A stretch of DNA of 32,138 nt from CADCTM01 sp049671305 (GCA_049671305.1 JBATUR010000106.1:1-32138), one strand, 5' to 3'; positions 7,212 to 16,234 are shown, counted from the stretch's first letter. Numbers and translations are program-made. The notes: generated by a model from the sequence alone, not told the origin.

Positions 7212-7350
7212 TTAGCCTCTTAGAGTTGGAATATGCTGGTTGATGACTTTCCTGATTCAGGATGTGCAGAATAGGAAGTGCTGCGTCATATTGTCTTATT
7301 ATTTTGTGAAGTCAACCGTGTAATTACGGTAATGAAGGGCATTGTTCTTA

Positions 7351-7464
7351 GTACCCGCACCCTGAAGGGTGGGGCTACCGGAACGAAGCCTACCTTCGTA
7401 GGCTGTTAGGATTTAGCCTGCGACGGCTGGCTTGGTTTTTTTAGCCGCAAGTTTACTCGTCGGG
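7351..7464. repeat. REP element B (114 bp, multi-hairpin)
   Basis: Same family, length and orientation as element A (5338-5451). The first 65 bases differ at only one position; the right half has diverged more, with CATTCTTG replaced by a T-rich run. It lies between the exported-protein operon (transcribed leftward) and cruP (rightward), so operon plus promoter are bracketed by direct repeats. Confidence 0.85.
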
Positions 7465-7539
7465 TTCTTACCCCACGTGACGCTTCCTGCCTTTGCAGAC
7501 TAGGATTAATAGGGAGCATCTCACCAAAGAGAGAAATCC

Positions 7540-9075
7540 ATGAATAAAACCGAACAAATTCTCTCTCAGTTACCTGATGACGTTCTCGGACGCCTCCGGA
7601 GTGCCGATCGCCAATGGCAAGCGCTACGGGAAGACACAACCCCCGTGCCATCGGTAATTAAAGAGAGCAATGAACTATTAGAAACTCTAGATTGGGATGT
7701 CGTTATTTGTGGCGGCACGTTGGGCATTTTAATTGCCACGGTACTGCAAAAACAAGGTTGGACAGTTGCATTAATTGAACGAGGAATTTTACGGGGTAGG
7801 GAGCAAGAATGGAATATTTCTCGTAAAGAATTAGAAGTATTTTTAGAGTTAGAATTACTGACAGAAGCTGAACTTGAAAAGGCGATCGCTTCTAAATACA
7901 ACCCAGCTCGCATCAGCTTTTTTGAGGGACAAGATTTCTGGGTAGAAGATGTTCTCAACATTGGAGTTGATCCAGTTTTTCTCCTCGATACCCTCAAAAC
8001 AAAATTCCTTGCCACTGGCGGGCAATTATTGGAAAATACGGCTTTTGATGGCGCTGTAGTTCATCCTGATGGCATTTTTGTGGAAGCGGCTGGAGGCTTA
8101 AAAACGCGGTTACTTATTGATGCAATGGGTAAATTTTCTCCGATTGTTGCACAGGCACGGCAAGGAGAAAAACCAGAAGGAGTCTGTTTGGTTGTCGGTA
8201 GCTGCGCTCAAGGTTTTCCTAATAATGAAACTGGTGATCTTTTAGCTTCTTTCACACCTATACAGCATCAATGTCAATACTTTTGGGAAGCTTTTCCGGC
8301 AAAAGATGGCAGAACAACTTATTTATTTACCTATTTAGATGCCGATCCAAAACGTCCTAGCTTGGAGTTTTTCTTTGAAGAATATTTGCGTCTTTTGCCT
8401 CAATATCAAGGCGTTGAATTATCCCAATTAGACTTTAAACGCTTCCTTTTTGGCTTTTTTCCTTCCTACCGCCAAGCGCCGATAAAGATGCCTTGGAACC
8501 GCATTTTGCCCGTTGGTGATAGTAGTGGCGGTCAGTCTCCGGTGAGTTTTGGCGGGTTTGGCTCAATGGTGCGACACTTAAAACGGCTTACCCAAGGAAC
8601 CCACGAGGCTCTGATTAGTGATGCTTTAGACCGAAAAGCTTTAGCACAACTACAGCCTTATCAACCAAATATAGCTGTTACCTGGCTATTTCAAAGAGCG
8701 ATGAGTGTGGGGATGGAGCAAAATTTAGAACCTAATCAAATCAATCAGTTACTAACTGGAGTTTTTCAGGTAATGGAACAGTTAGGAGATGATGTTTTAC
8801 GTCCCTTTTTGCAAGATGTGGTGCAATTTTCCGGCTTATCAAAAACGCTTTTATTAACGGCATTAACTAAACCACATCTTGTACTGCCGGTGATTCCACA
8901 AGTTGGTTTGATAACGTTATTAGATTGGATTATTCATTATTTGAACTTGGGTATTTATAGTGGTTTAAATATTTTGGGACAAACTATTAGCAAAGTAAAA
9001 ATCTCACCAATACAACGATATTATTTTAACCGTTGGCTGGAAGCATGGCGCTATGGCTCTGGAGGGGATTATTGA
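7540..9075 (+). CDS. cruP: Lycopene cyclase paralogue CruP (FAD-binding)
   Basis: A flavoprotein of 511 residues. The dinucleotide-binding motif is WDVVICGGTLGILIATVLQ (about 52-70), followed by the family hallmark GREQEWNISRKELEVF (about 86-101). Later motifs LLIDAMGKFSPIV, GVCLVVGSCAQGF and the FAD-contacting LPVGDSSGGQSPVSFGGFG match what I recall of CruP in cyanobacteria and plant plastids. CruP is related to the CruA-type lycopene cyclases but, from plant work, appears to limit beta-carotene epoxide accumulation under oxidative stress rather than act as the main cyclase. A purine-rich AGAGAG precedes the ATG. It stands alone, with no carotenoid gene nearby. A weak AT-rich hairpin at 9089-9111 follows the stop. 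Confidence 0.9.
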   Translation: MNKTEQILSQLPDDVLGRLRSADRQWQALREDTTPVPSVIKESNELLETLDWDVVICGGTLGILIATVLQKQGWTVALIERGILRGREQEWNISRKELEVFLELELLTEAELEKAIASKYNPARISFFEGQDFWVEDVLNIGVDPVFLLDTLKTKFLATGGQLLENTAFDGAVVHPDGIFVEAAGGLKTRLLIDAMGKFSPIVAQARQGEKPEGVCLVVGSCAQGFPNNETGDLLASFTPIQHQCQYFWEAFPAKDGRTTYLFTYLDADPKRPSLEFFFEEYLRLLPQYQGVELSQLDFKRFLFGFFPSYRQAPIKMPWNRILPVGDSSGGQSPVSFGGFGSMVRHLKRLTQGTHEALISDALDRKALAQLQPYQPNIAVTWLFQRAMSVGMEQNLEPNQINQLLTGVFQVMEQLGDDVLRPFLQDVVQFSGLSKTLLLTALTKPHLVLPVIPQVGLITLLDWIIHYLNLGIYSGLNILGQTISKVKISPIQRYYFNRWLEAWRYGSGGDY

Positions 9076-9088
9076 GTTAGTTATTCCA

Positions 9089-9111
9089 AAATTATTGGAT
9101 ATCAATAATTT
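9089..9111 (+). terminator. Possible weak terminator after cruP
   Basis: AAATTATTG and CAATAATTT form a nine-pair stem around a GATAT loop, followed within ten bases by a T-rich stretch. The stem is AT-only apart from one pair, so termination would be weak. Confidence 0.3.
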
Positions 9112-9173
9112 AGATACTTTCTTTTCGAGGCAAAGAGTGCTAGCAGCTTCCTCTAGGGTAGGACAAAAAACGA

Positions 9174-10820
9174 ATGATGAGATTATGGAAACGTTTAATT
9201 AAATCGCGGCAAAGACTGAGTATTACAACCAAGTTTACGTTGGCATTTGTAGCGTTGTTACTGTTAATGGGTATTGTGGCAGGTACAGGTTTTATTTCAC
9301 TAAATGGCGTACAAAGTGAGACAAAAGCGGCACTTGCCACAGGTATTGAAGTACAGCGTCAGGTTTTTAGGATGGATGCTGGTTTAAAGAATGCTCGTCA
9401 ATTAGAGCGTGACTTTTTTTTGAGGTGGCAAACAGTTGGTTTTTCCAGTGCTTTTGACAACTATGCTCTAAAACATAAAGCCGAACTTGAACAAGTACAG
9501 GATATCAGAAGCCGCTTACAAGAGCGATTGACGCAGGGAAATGTTAGTGATGCTCTACGCAAAAGTAACCCTGATTTGGTAGCTTATGCGGAAATTGTCG
9601 AGCAATATGCGGCGAGTTTTCGGGAAGCTGTGGGGTTAGTCAGAGATTTAGGTATTGAGAATGTTGGTTTGTTGGCACAACTGGAACAAAATGCTTCTGG
9701 TTTAAGCGATCGCTTTAAGTTAGCAGATACTCCAGAATTGATGGTTTTATATCTAGAAATGCAGTCGTTTGAAAAGCAGTATCTATTAACTCCCCAAGAG
9801 GCAAAGTTGAATTCTTGGTTTCAAGCAGTGCAACAGCTTAGAAAAGGAATTATTCTTAACTCTAAGTTGAATACAATCGACCGTTCTCAGATGTTGAAAT
9901 CTCTTGATGATTATGAATCGGTTACTAAACAAATTGTTGAACTTAATCAAAAAATTGATAGTAAAATTAAAGACGATGTTGATATTAATGCCAAAAAGGT
10001 ATCTGATCGGCTGATTGGAGTAGCTAATACTGAAGTTGATCGAGCACGTTTGGCAATTGATACGAGAATTCAAACAGCCCGTGTTTTACTAATTTCTGCT
10101 GTAATTTTAGCGTTAATGGTAGCAGCGGCAGTTGCCAAACAATTTTTCTCCGCGTTGAAGAAGTTGTCAGAGGAACAAGCTAAATCAGAGCGTTTGTTAT
10201 TAAATATTTTACCGCCAGCAATTGCCCAACAACTCAAGCAGGAAGAACGAACAATTGCTGATAGTTTTCCCGATGTAACTGTGATGTTTGCTGATATTGT
10301 TGGCTTTACTGAGCTAGCGGCAAAAACACCTCCAATTGAATTAGTAGAAATTTTGAATGTAATTTTTTCTGAGTTTGATCAACTTACAGAAAAACATGGT
10401 TTAGAAAAAATCAAGACAATTGGTGATGCTTATATGGTAGTAGGAGGTTTGCCAGCAGCGAAGCCAAATCACGCAGCAGCAATGGCGGCAATGGCTTTGG
10501 ATATGCAAGATAGTATGAGTGAATTTTGTTCTGACACCGGCAAAGCTTTAAGTATTCGGATTGGAATTCATACGGGACCTGTTATTGCAGGTATTATTGG
10601 CACAAAAAAGTTTATTTATGATTTGTGGGGCGATACAGTAAATATTGCTAGTCGTATGGAATCTCATGGTGTACCGGGCAGCATTCAGGTAACAGAAGAA
10701 ACTTACCAACGTTTAAAGAATCAATATATGTTTGAAGACCGAGGTCTTATCCAAGTCAAGGGTAAAGGTAAAATGAATTGCTATCTACTTGAACCTGATA
10801 AAAAGATGAAAGTAACTTAA
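9174..10820 (+). CDS. Membrane-bound class III adenylate cyclase
   Basis: The protein has 548 residues. A transmembrane helix (about 20-42) is followed by a helical periplasmic sensor region of about 260 residues (45-300), a second helix (304-322) and a short coiled linker (EEQAKSERLLLNILPPAIA). The cyclase domain runs from about 365 to 540. Catalytic residues are intact: metal Asp 374 (MFADIVGF) and Asp 418 (IGDAYM), adenine-selecting Lys 414 and Asp 483 (IYDLWGDTVN), and transition-state Asn 490 and Arg 494. The Lys/Asp pair indicates ATP rather than GTP and the animal-like class IIIa subtype. It should make cAMP in response to a periplasmic signal sensed by the helical bundle. ATG codons at 9174 and 9177 are equivalent. 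Its stop overlaps that of the convergent gene. Confidence 0.92.
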   Translation: MMRLWKRLIKSRQRLSITTKFTLAFVALLLLMGIVAGTGFISLNGVQSETKAALATGIEVQRQVFRMDAGLKNARQLERDFFLRWQTVGFSSAFDNYALKHKAELEQVQDIRSRLQERLTQGNVSDALRKSNPDLVAYAEIVEQYAASFREAVGLVRDLGIENVGLLAQLEQNASGLSDRFKLADTPELMVLYLEMQSFEKQYLLTPQEAKLNSWFQAVQQLRKGIILNSKLNTIDRSQMLKSLDDYESVTKQIVELNQKIDSKIKDDVDINAKKVSDRLIGVANTEVDRARLAIDTRIQTARVLLISAVILALMVAAAVAKQFFSALKKLSEEQAKSERLLLNILPPAIAQQLKQEERTIADSFPDVTVMFADIVGFTELAAKTPPIELVEILNVIFSEFDQLTEKHGLEKIKTIGDAYMVVGGLPAAKPNHAAAMAAMALDMQDSMSEFCSDTGKALSIRIGIHTGPVIAGIIGTKKFIYDLWGDTVNIASRMESHGVPGSIQVTEETYQRLKNQYMFEDRGLIQVKGKGKMNCYLLEPDKKMKVT

Positions 10821-12169
10821 GTTTTAGTTAGCTTTTTTTGCCCGGCTTCTAAGACAAGGCGAGTTTCTCTTGCGGCAGATTTCATTGCTTGTTCAGGACT
10901 AAGCTGATTGGTAAAGGCGGCACTAAGGTAACGTTGTAGAATATCAGAAACTTGTGCATACTGAGGAATTGGTGGACGTAAAACCGTATTTTCTACTACT
11001 TTTAAAAGCTGCAAATAATGAGGGTATTTTGAAAGAATTTCTGGGTCTATAAATAATTCTTTTCGACTAGGTAAATAGCCAGTTTTGATAATAAATGGGC
11101 GTAAAGCTTCTGTACTAGTAAAGTACTCAATTGCTTTCCAGGCTTGTTCAGGATGTTTTGAAGTTTTGGCAATTCCTAAACCCCAACCGCCTAAACAAGC
11201 ACCACTTTTTTGTCCAGGTGCATGAATCATTGGTTTAATACCAATTTTGTCTTTAATTTTTGAGCCATCTTCCTGTGCTAGGGGAAAAACATAAGGCCAG
11301 TTTCTTAAAAATACAGCGTCGCCATTTTGAAACAAGCGGCGAGTGTCTTCTTCTTGATATGTGGTGACTCCTTTTGGTGAAATACCTGTTTGAATTGTAC
11401 TTTTAAGAAAAGCAACTGCCTTAATAGCTTCGGGTTGAGCGAGTCCAACTTCATTAGTATCTGGATTAACCCAGAAACCTCCATAGCCTTCGAGTATTTC
11501 CACAAACATTGCTGATAAACCTTCATATTGGCGACCTTGCCAAAGATAACCCCATTTTGTAGATTTTTGGTCTTGTAATTTTTGAGATATTTTTGTTAAC
11601 TCAGCGAAGGTTTCCGGTGGTTGCACTCCAGCTTTTTTTAGTAAATCTTTCCGATAATAAAGCATCCCGGCATCGGAACGTAGAGGTATTCTGTAAAGTT
11701 TTCCTTCATAGCGTCCTGCTTCTACATCTTTGTCTAAAAAGGCTTTTAGTTGTTCGTTAGTGATACGGTTAGAGAGGTCTTGTATCCAGCCTGCAGCGGC
11801 AAATTTAGCAGCCCAGACGACATCCATATTAATTAAGTCATAGGGTGAATCTCCCAGAATAAAGGCTGATGTATATAAGTTTTCATATAAGTCGGAAGCA
11901 TTAGGTCCTTCAATGATTTGGATATGTATATTAGGGTTTGCTTTCTCAAAGTTTTTAATAAGTACTTCATTCCAAGCTTGAACTTCTGGGGCAAGCATTA
12001 AAAGTGTTAATGTTACAGGTGGCTGGGCGAGAGCATCTGGCAATAACCATAATTGAAATATTAAGCTAAAGCTCGTTAGAATAGTTAAGAGCTTGATTTT
12101 TTGTTTGATAATAATTCGTATCCAGCTAGTTAGCAAACTTTTAATATTATTAGCAATCAATAATGTCAT
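10817..12169 (-). CDS. ABC-type sugar-binding protein, extracellular family 1 (orphan)
   Basis: The protein has 450 residues. A hydrophobic segment (about 27-44) ends in ALAQ, a likely signal-peptidase site; the 25-residue lead before it is long, so a later non-ATG start is possible. The mature part shows the family 1 solute-binding pattern: TLTLLMLAPEVQAWNEVLIKNFEKANPNI, DLINMDVVWAAKFAAAGWI, IPLRSDAGMLYYRKDLL and GGWGLGIAKTSKHPEQAWKAIEYF. Such proteins deliver oligosaccharides or osmolytes (trehalose, glucosylglycerol and similar) to an ABC importer. No permease or ATPase gene is adjacent, so the importer must be encoded elsewhere. The gene converges on the adenylate cyclase, and the two stop codons share the palindrome TTAA. 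Confidence 0.85.
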   Translation of the reverse strand: MTLLIANNIKSLLTSWIRIIIKQKIKLLTILTSFSLIFQLWLLPDALAQPPVTLTLLMLAPEVQAWNEVLIKNFEKANPNIHIQIIEGPNASDLYENLYTSAFILGDSPYDLINMDVVWAAKFAAAGWIQDLSNRITNEQLKAFLDKDVEAGRYEGKLYRIPLRSDAGMLYYRKDLLKKAGVQPPETFAELTKISQKLQDQKSTKWGYLWQGRQYEGLSAMFVEILEGYGGFWVNPDTNEVGLAQPEAIKAVAFLKSTIQTGISPKGVTTYQEEDTRRLFQNGDAVFLRNWPYVFPLAQEDGSKIKDKIGIKPMIHAPGQKSGACLGGWGLGIAKTSKHPEQAWKAIEYFTSTEALRPFIIKTGYLPSRKELFIDPEILSKYPHYLQLLKVVENTVLRPPIPQYAQVSDILQRYLSAAFTNQLSPEQAMKSAARETRLVLEAGQKKLTKT

Positions 12170-12268
12170 ATTTTTTCTTTTGTTATTTAGAATAAAGTTT
12201 AGAAAAATACCTTCACATAGATAGTTGCGTGGCTTTTTTATATCTATCTTAAGAAAGATTATGAGAGT

Positions 12269-12296
12269 CCTCCGTCTCTAGATGGAAGGTTTTTTT
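12269..12296 (+). terminator. Terminator-like hairpin with U-run in the leader of the rhodanese-like gene
   Basis: CCTCCGTC pairs with GATGGAAGG (eight pairs, one bulged A, one G-U) around a TCTA loop and is followed directly by seven T. It lies 47 bases before the start of the next plus-strand gene and downstream of no plus-strand gene, so it either ends a short transcript from 12170-12268 or attenuates the rhodanese-like gene. Confidence 0.4.
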
Positions 12297-12343
12297 AAAA
12301 CTCTTGATAAATTGTAATTAATCGCATTCAATAATAAATCCTC

Positions 12344-12829
12344 ATGTCAGAAGTAGAAAAAACAATTCTTGAAGCTAAAGACAAGCTTCCTAATGTAACA
12401 CCCACACCTCCATCACAGCAAACACCTCAGTCAAGCGCTCAGGCTCTTAAACAACGCCTGGAGTGGGGCGAAGTTGCTTTTACAATTTTGGATGTACGCG
12501 ATCGCATGACTTTTAACCAATCCCACATTATGGGTGCAATGGCAATGCCAATGGATGAAGTTGTTGAGCGTGCTCAATCAAGTCTTGAACCTGAGCGCGA
12601 GATTTACATTTATGGTGAAACTGACGAACAAACTGCCGAAGTAGCAAATAAACTGCGCGCAGCAGGATTCAAAGCCATATCTGAGTTACGAGGTGGATTA
12701 GCTGGTTGGAAAGCCATTGGCGGACCAACAGAAGGCACTGCAGAAGTTGGATATGATGCTAGTTCTGCAGAATATAATGTGAAGGCTCGCTTAGATAAAC
12801 ACGCTAAAGTATCTTCAAAGAAAGCATAA
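12344..12829 (+). CDS. Rhodanese-like domain protein lacking the catalytic cysteine
   Basis: The protein has 161 residues. A Pro/Ser/Gln-rich lead (about 1-32) is followed by a single rhodanese fold: LDVRDRMTFNQSHIMGAMAMP, then IYIYGETDEQTAEVANKLRAAGF and ELRGGLAGWKAIGGP. In active sulfurtransferases the loop after the fourth strand reads Y-C-x-x-G-x-R-S; here it is YGETDEQT, so there is no nucleophilic Cys, and the protein is probably a binding or regulatory module. A Lys-rich tail of about 35 residues follows. A paralogue of the same design is encoded at 16628-16996, on the far side of the hybrid cyclase gene. A strong hairpin terminator follows at 12891. Confidence 0.85.
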   Translation: MSEVEKTILEAKDKLPNVTPTPPSQQTPQSSAQALKQRLEWGEVAFTILDVRDRMTFNQSHIMGAMAMPMDEVVERAQSSLEPEREIYIYGETDEQTAEVANKLRAAGFKAISELRGGLAGWKAIGGPTEGTAEVGYDASSAEYNVKARLDKHAKVSSKKA

Positions 12830-12890
12830 CACTTGAAAAAACCACAAAACTTAATTTTTTAGTCTGTGCGTGTCTTAAAATAGATTTTAA

Positions 12891-12922
12891 AGAGGGTAGC
12901 TTGTCACAAGCTATCCTCTTTT
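12891..12922. terminator. Bidirectional intrinsic terminator
   Basis: AGAGGGTAGCTTG pairs with CAAGCTATCCTCT (13 pairs including one G-U) around a TCA loop. It is preceded by A-rich and followed by T-rich bases (AAAGAGG to CCTCTTTT), so it can work on both strands. It sits between the convergent rhodanese-like and hybrid-cyclase genes, whose stop is ten bases away. Confidence 0.85.
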
Positions 12923-12931
12923 CAGGTTGAT

Positions 12932-15900
12932 TTAAGTTTTTGTTGTGATATTGAGTTCTGAGTGAAATATTTGACCTTGCTTGCAGCGCTCAGTATAAAG
13001 ACGTGTTACTTTATCTTGTTTATTTATTTGCAAAATTTGCTGAAATATTTGTTCAGCCTGGGAAAATTTTTCTTCTACAAAAAAGTTTACTCCTTGCTCA
13101 AAGTCAGCGCGAGTTTGTCTTTTTAGATCTATTATTTGTTGAGAATTACTATCATAAACTTCAAATATATCCACTGCTTGGCTTTTGCCCTTTACTTTAA
13201 CTCTACCTAAAAAACGGCAGTTTTCTTTTAATTTAGTATTCAGCCGTATCCAAGTTTGTTCGCTGATTAAAATATCCACACCATAAATTTTGGTTAAACC
13301 TTCCAAACGAGAGGCTAAATTAACAGCATCAGCAATAACTGTAGTCTCCATTCTTTCAGATTCCCCGACAGTTCCTAACATAAGAGTTCCTGTATGCAAA
13401 CCAATGCCAATTGCAATGGGCTGCCCTCCAGATTTTTGTAGGTAGGAGTTATAAAGCATGACTTGTTTTTGCATATCAATAGCTGCTTGCACCGCATCAT
13501 CAGGAGTTTGAGGAAACAGCGCCATAATTGCATCACCAATATATTTATCAATAAAGCCGTTGTGATTACGAATAACCGGGCTTATTTGACTTAAACAAGC
13601 ATTGAGAAAATTGAAGTTTTCTTTAGGCGACATTTTTTCTGAAAGACTAGTAAAAGAGCGAATATCGGCAAAAAGAACCGACATTTCTTTCTGAACTTGG
13701 TCACCTAACTTGACATCAACTATACTTTCTCTCTCTAAAAATTGCAGAAATTCATGAGGAACAAAACGTCCGTAGGCAGCATTAATTTTTGCTAGCCGAA
13801 TGTGAGTTTTAATTCGTGCCAAAAGTTCATTTTTAGATATAGGTTTTGTTAAATAATCATTAGCCCCGGCACCAAAACCTTCGACTAAATCTGAAACTTG
13901 ATTTTTTGCTGTCAACAAAACTACGGGTAAATCATTAGGCAAAAATTGTTCTCTAATTTTTTTACAAAGCTCATATCCTGTCATTTTCGGCATCATCACA
14001 TCAAGCAAAATTAAGTCTGGTTTGAAGCCATCACGAATTATACCCAAGGCTTCCATTCCGTTTGAAGCCTGCGTCAGTGAATAATTTTGTAAAGAAAGCA
14101 AATTAACAAGAACTTGCAGATTGATCGGTTCATCATCCACAATTAAGATTTTAAAAGCTCCTTGAGTTGGTGTGGGTAACTCACAGTCTGCTAAAACATC
14201 ATCTAAGCTTATTGATATTACTCTAGAGTCTTTAACTGTTGAGATTTGATCAGTTTGTTTGATCTCGACTTTGCCTCTTGACAAAGGTAAAGTAAAGCTT
14301 AATCTAGCACCATTTTCTGCTTGTGATTCTGCACGAATATTACCACCATGTAACTGTACTAGTTGTTTAGTTATTGCTAAACCTAATCCGGTTCCACCGT
14401 ATTCTCTAGAAATTGAGCCATTTGCTTGTTCAAATGATTCAAAAATTTGCTCTAATTTATTAATAGGAATACCTATACCTGTATCGCTAACAGAAACTTC
14501 TATTTCTTGATCAATTACTATTGCTGAAACTTCAACAATGCCACTCTCGGTAAATTTAATGGCATTGCCCACTAGATTATATAAAATCTGCTGAAGTCGG
14601 TTTTCATCAGCATCTATAGGTGGCAGATTTGGGTCAATATTGTTAATTAATTTTAACGGTTTGTTCTTAGCCAGAGGTTGAGAAAGCATTAAGACGATAT
14701 CAGTTACTTCCCGTAGTCCTACAGCTTTAATATTTAATTCAATTTCTTTATGTTTTAATTGAGAAAAATCTAATAAGTCATTCACAAGATGGTTCAATCT
14801 TCTGCCACTAGAAGCAATTAAAGATAGATTAAAAAGAGTTTGTTTAGATAGCTGACCTGTTGCTCCGTCTATTAATGATTCAGCAATACCAATAATTCCA
14901 TTTAATGGTGTTTTTAGTTCATGAGATGTATTCGCTAAAAACTCATCTTTAAGTTGATTTAATTCTTTTAATCTTGTGTTTTTAATTTCTAATTCTTTTG
15001 TATAAACTTGCAGCATTCGACGGGCTTCATAAAACCGACGTTCTAAAATGAAACCTAAAAGCATCAAAAAAATAAACGTACCCCAAAGATAGAGTTTTTG
15101 ATGCCAAAAGTAGTTAGCGCTTAATCGATAAATTAAAATATCATTAATTGAACAGAGAGTAAGGGTTATAAACCCGGACATAAATAACTTAGCATCCTTA
15201 TCTCCTTGTAAAGCGATTTTTACCGCAGTAAGTAAAATATTTACTGCGCTTAGGAGGAATAAAAATTGGGCAAAATGGATGGTGTCATTTCTCGAAACAA
15301 CGTTAGTTGCAATTAATAATAGAGAAATAAATGCATAAAAAAGATTGATTTGCCATAAACGTCGGATCATGAATTTATAGCCTGAACCAAATAGTTCCTC
15401 AAACAAAAGACAAGCGCTAACGGGAATCAGATAAAGAGCCGTAGTTTCTAAATAATTTAACTTCCATAAGTTTTGAAATACAAAAACAATAGTATCTGAA
15501 CGCGACAACGTATATAAACTGATTAATATTGCCAATAATCCAAAATAAAGATAAGCTTTCCTTTCTTGTCTTTTGAGGGATATAATAATTACAATAAAGC
15601 TAATTAAAATCAAAAATACTGCCAACACAGCTTCAATTATCTGATGCAAAAGTTTCTTGATTAAAGCTGTCTGAGAACCAATGGCTACTCGCTCAAATAA
15701 ACCAAGATAAACAGTTGAATTATTGACATAAACTCTAAATAACAAGGTTTTACCAGGAAAATCTGCTTTCAAAGGAACAATTGGCAATTGGTAATCTTGA
15801 TAGTTGGCTTTTCCTGCTGAATTTAGGGTAAGTTGTTGATAAATAGGCTGATTAGCAAGATAAGTATTTAAGATATTAGGTACGCCTTGCAGATAAAGAT

Positions 15901-16234
15901 AAGGGACTTTCCATTTACCTGCTGGCAAAGAAACACGCAACCAAAGAATTGTTTTTCCGTGTTTATTATTGAGTTTTTTAGGAAAATTAAAAGAATGCCA
16001 ATTAAGAGCAGAAATCTCATTCGGAGTTAAATTAATCTGCTCTTTGCTATCTAAAGGAATGTCACCCCAGTGATATTGCCAGCCTTCGATAATTTCTTGA
16101 GGTGGTGGGTTAATAGTTGCTTGTTGTGACTGACTATGATTTGTACTGAAATTTAAACTGAAGATAATAGCTAATAAAAAAATGCTCAAACACAAAATAA
16201 TTTTGACACGGGATAAACCGAACATAAAATTCAT
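12932..16234 (-). CDS. Hybrid sensor: 7TM histidine kinase - receiver - class III adenylate cyclase
   Basis: The protein has 1100 residues. A signal or anchor helix (11-29) precedes a periplasmic beta-rich domain (about 45-185, 7TMR-DISM-like), seven or so membrane helices (about 195-397), and a coiled linker. The kinase core has phosphoacceptor His 438 (NTSHELKTPLNG), N box NLVGNAIKFTE (553), DTGIGIP (584) and GGTGLGLAI (613). A receiver domain (694-812) has Asp 745 and the conserved Lys of TKP. The cyclase domain (about 849-1025) has metal residues Asp 857 and Asp 901, substrate Lys 897 with Thr 965, and Asn 972/Arg 976. The Lys/Thr pair marks class IIIb, whose studied members respond to bicarbonate. 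A TPR-like tail closes the protein. The design recalls cyanobacterial CyaC but has a 7TM input. AGGAGG precedes the ATG. Confidence 0.92.
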   Translation of the reverse strand: MNFMFGLSRVKIILCLSIFLLAIIFSLNFSTNHSQSQQATINPPPQEIIEGWQYHWGDIPLDSKEQINLTPNEISALNWHSFNFPKKLNNKHGKTILWLRVSLPAGKWKVPYLYLQGVPNILNTYLANQPIYQQLTLNSAGKANYQDYQLPIVPLKADFPGKTLLFRVYVNNSTVYLGLFERVAIGSQTALIKKLLHQIIEAVLAVFLILISFIVIIISLKRQERKAYLYFGLLAILISLYTLSRSDTIVFVFQNLWKLNYLETTALYLIPVSACLLFEELFGSGYKFMIRRLWQINLFYAFISLLLIATNVVSRNDTIHFAQFLFLLSAVNILLTAVKIALQGDKDAKLFMSGFITLTLCSINDILIYRLSANYFWHQKLYLWGTFIFLMLLGFILERRFYEARRMLQVYTKELEIKNTRLKELNQLKDEFLANTSHELKTPLNGIIGIAESLIDGATGQLSKQTLFNLSLIASSGRRLNHLVNDLLDFSQLKHKEIELNIKAVGLREVTDIVLMLSQPLAKNKPLKLINNIDPNLPPIDADENRLQQILYNLVGNAIKFTESGIVEVSAIVIDQEIEVSVSDTGIGIPINKLEQIFESFEQANGSISREYGGTGLGLAITKQLVQLHGGNIRAESQAENGARLSFTLPLSRGKVEIKQTDQISTVKDSRVISISLDDVLADCELPTPTQGAFKILIVDDEPINLQVLVNLLSLQNYSLTQASNGMEALGIIRDGFKPDLILLDVMMPKMTGYELCKKIREQFLPNDLPVVLLTAKNQVSDLVEGFGAGANDYLTKPISKNELLARIKTHIRLAKINAAYGRFVPHEFLQFLERESIVDVKLGDQVQKEMSVLFADIRSFTSLSEKMSPKENFNFLNACLSQISPVIRNHNGFIDKYIGDAIMALFPQTPDDAVQAAIDMQKQVMLYNSYLQKSGGQPIAIGIGLHTGTLMLGTVGESERMETTVIADAVNLASRLEGLTKIYGVDILISEQTWIRLNTKLKENCRFLGRVKVKGKSQAVDIFEVYDSNSQQIIDLKRQTRADFEQGVNFFVEEKFSQAEQIFQQILQINKQDKVTRLYTERCKQGQIFHSELNITTKT

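Noticed and set aside
5338..7464. Composite transposon formed by the two REP elements
   Set aside because: REP elements are not known to mobilise intervening genes, and no target-site duplication is visible at the outer ends.
7566..8015. 149-codon antisense frame within cruP
   Set aside because: Ser/Arg-rich shadow of the strongly conserved cruP coding sequence.
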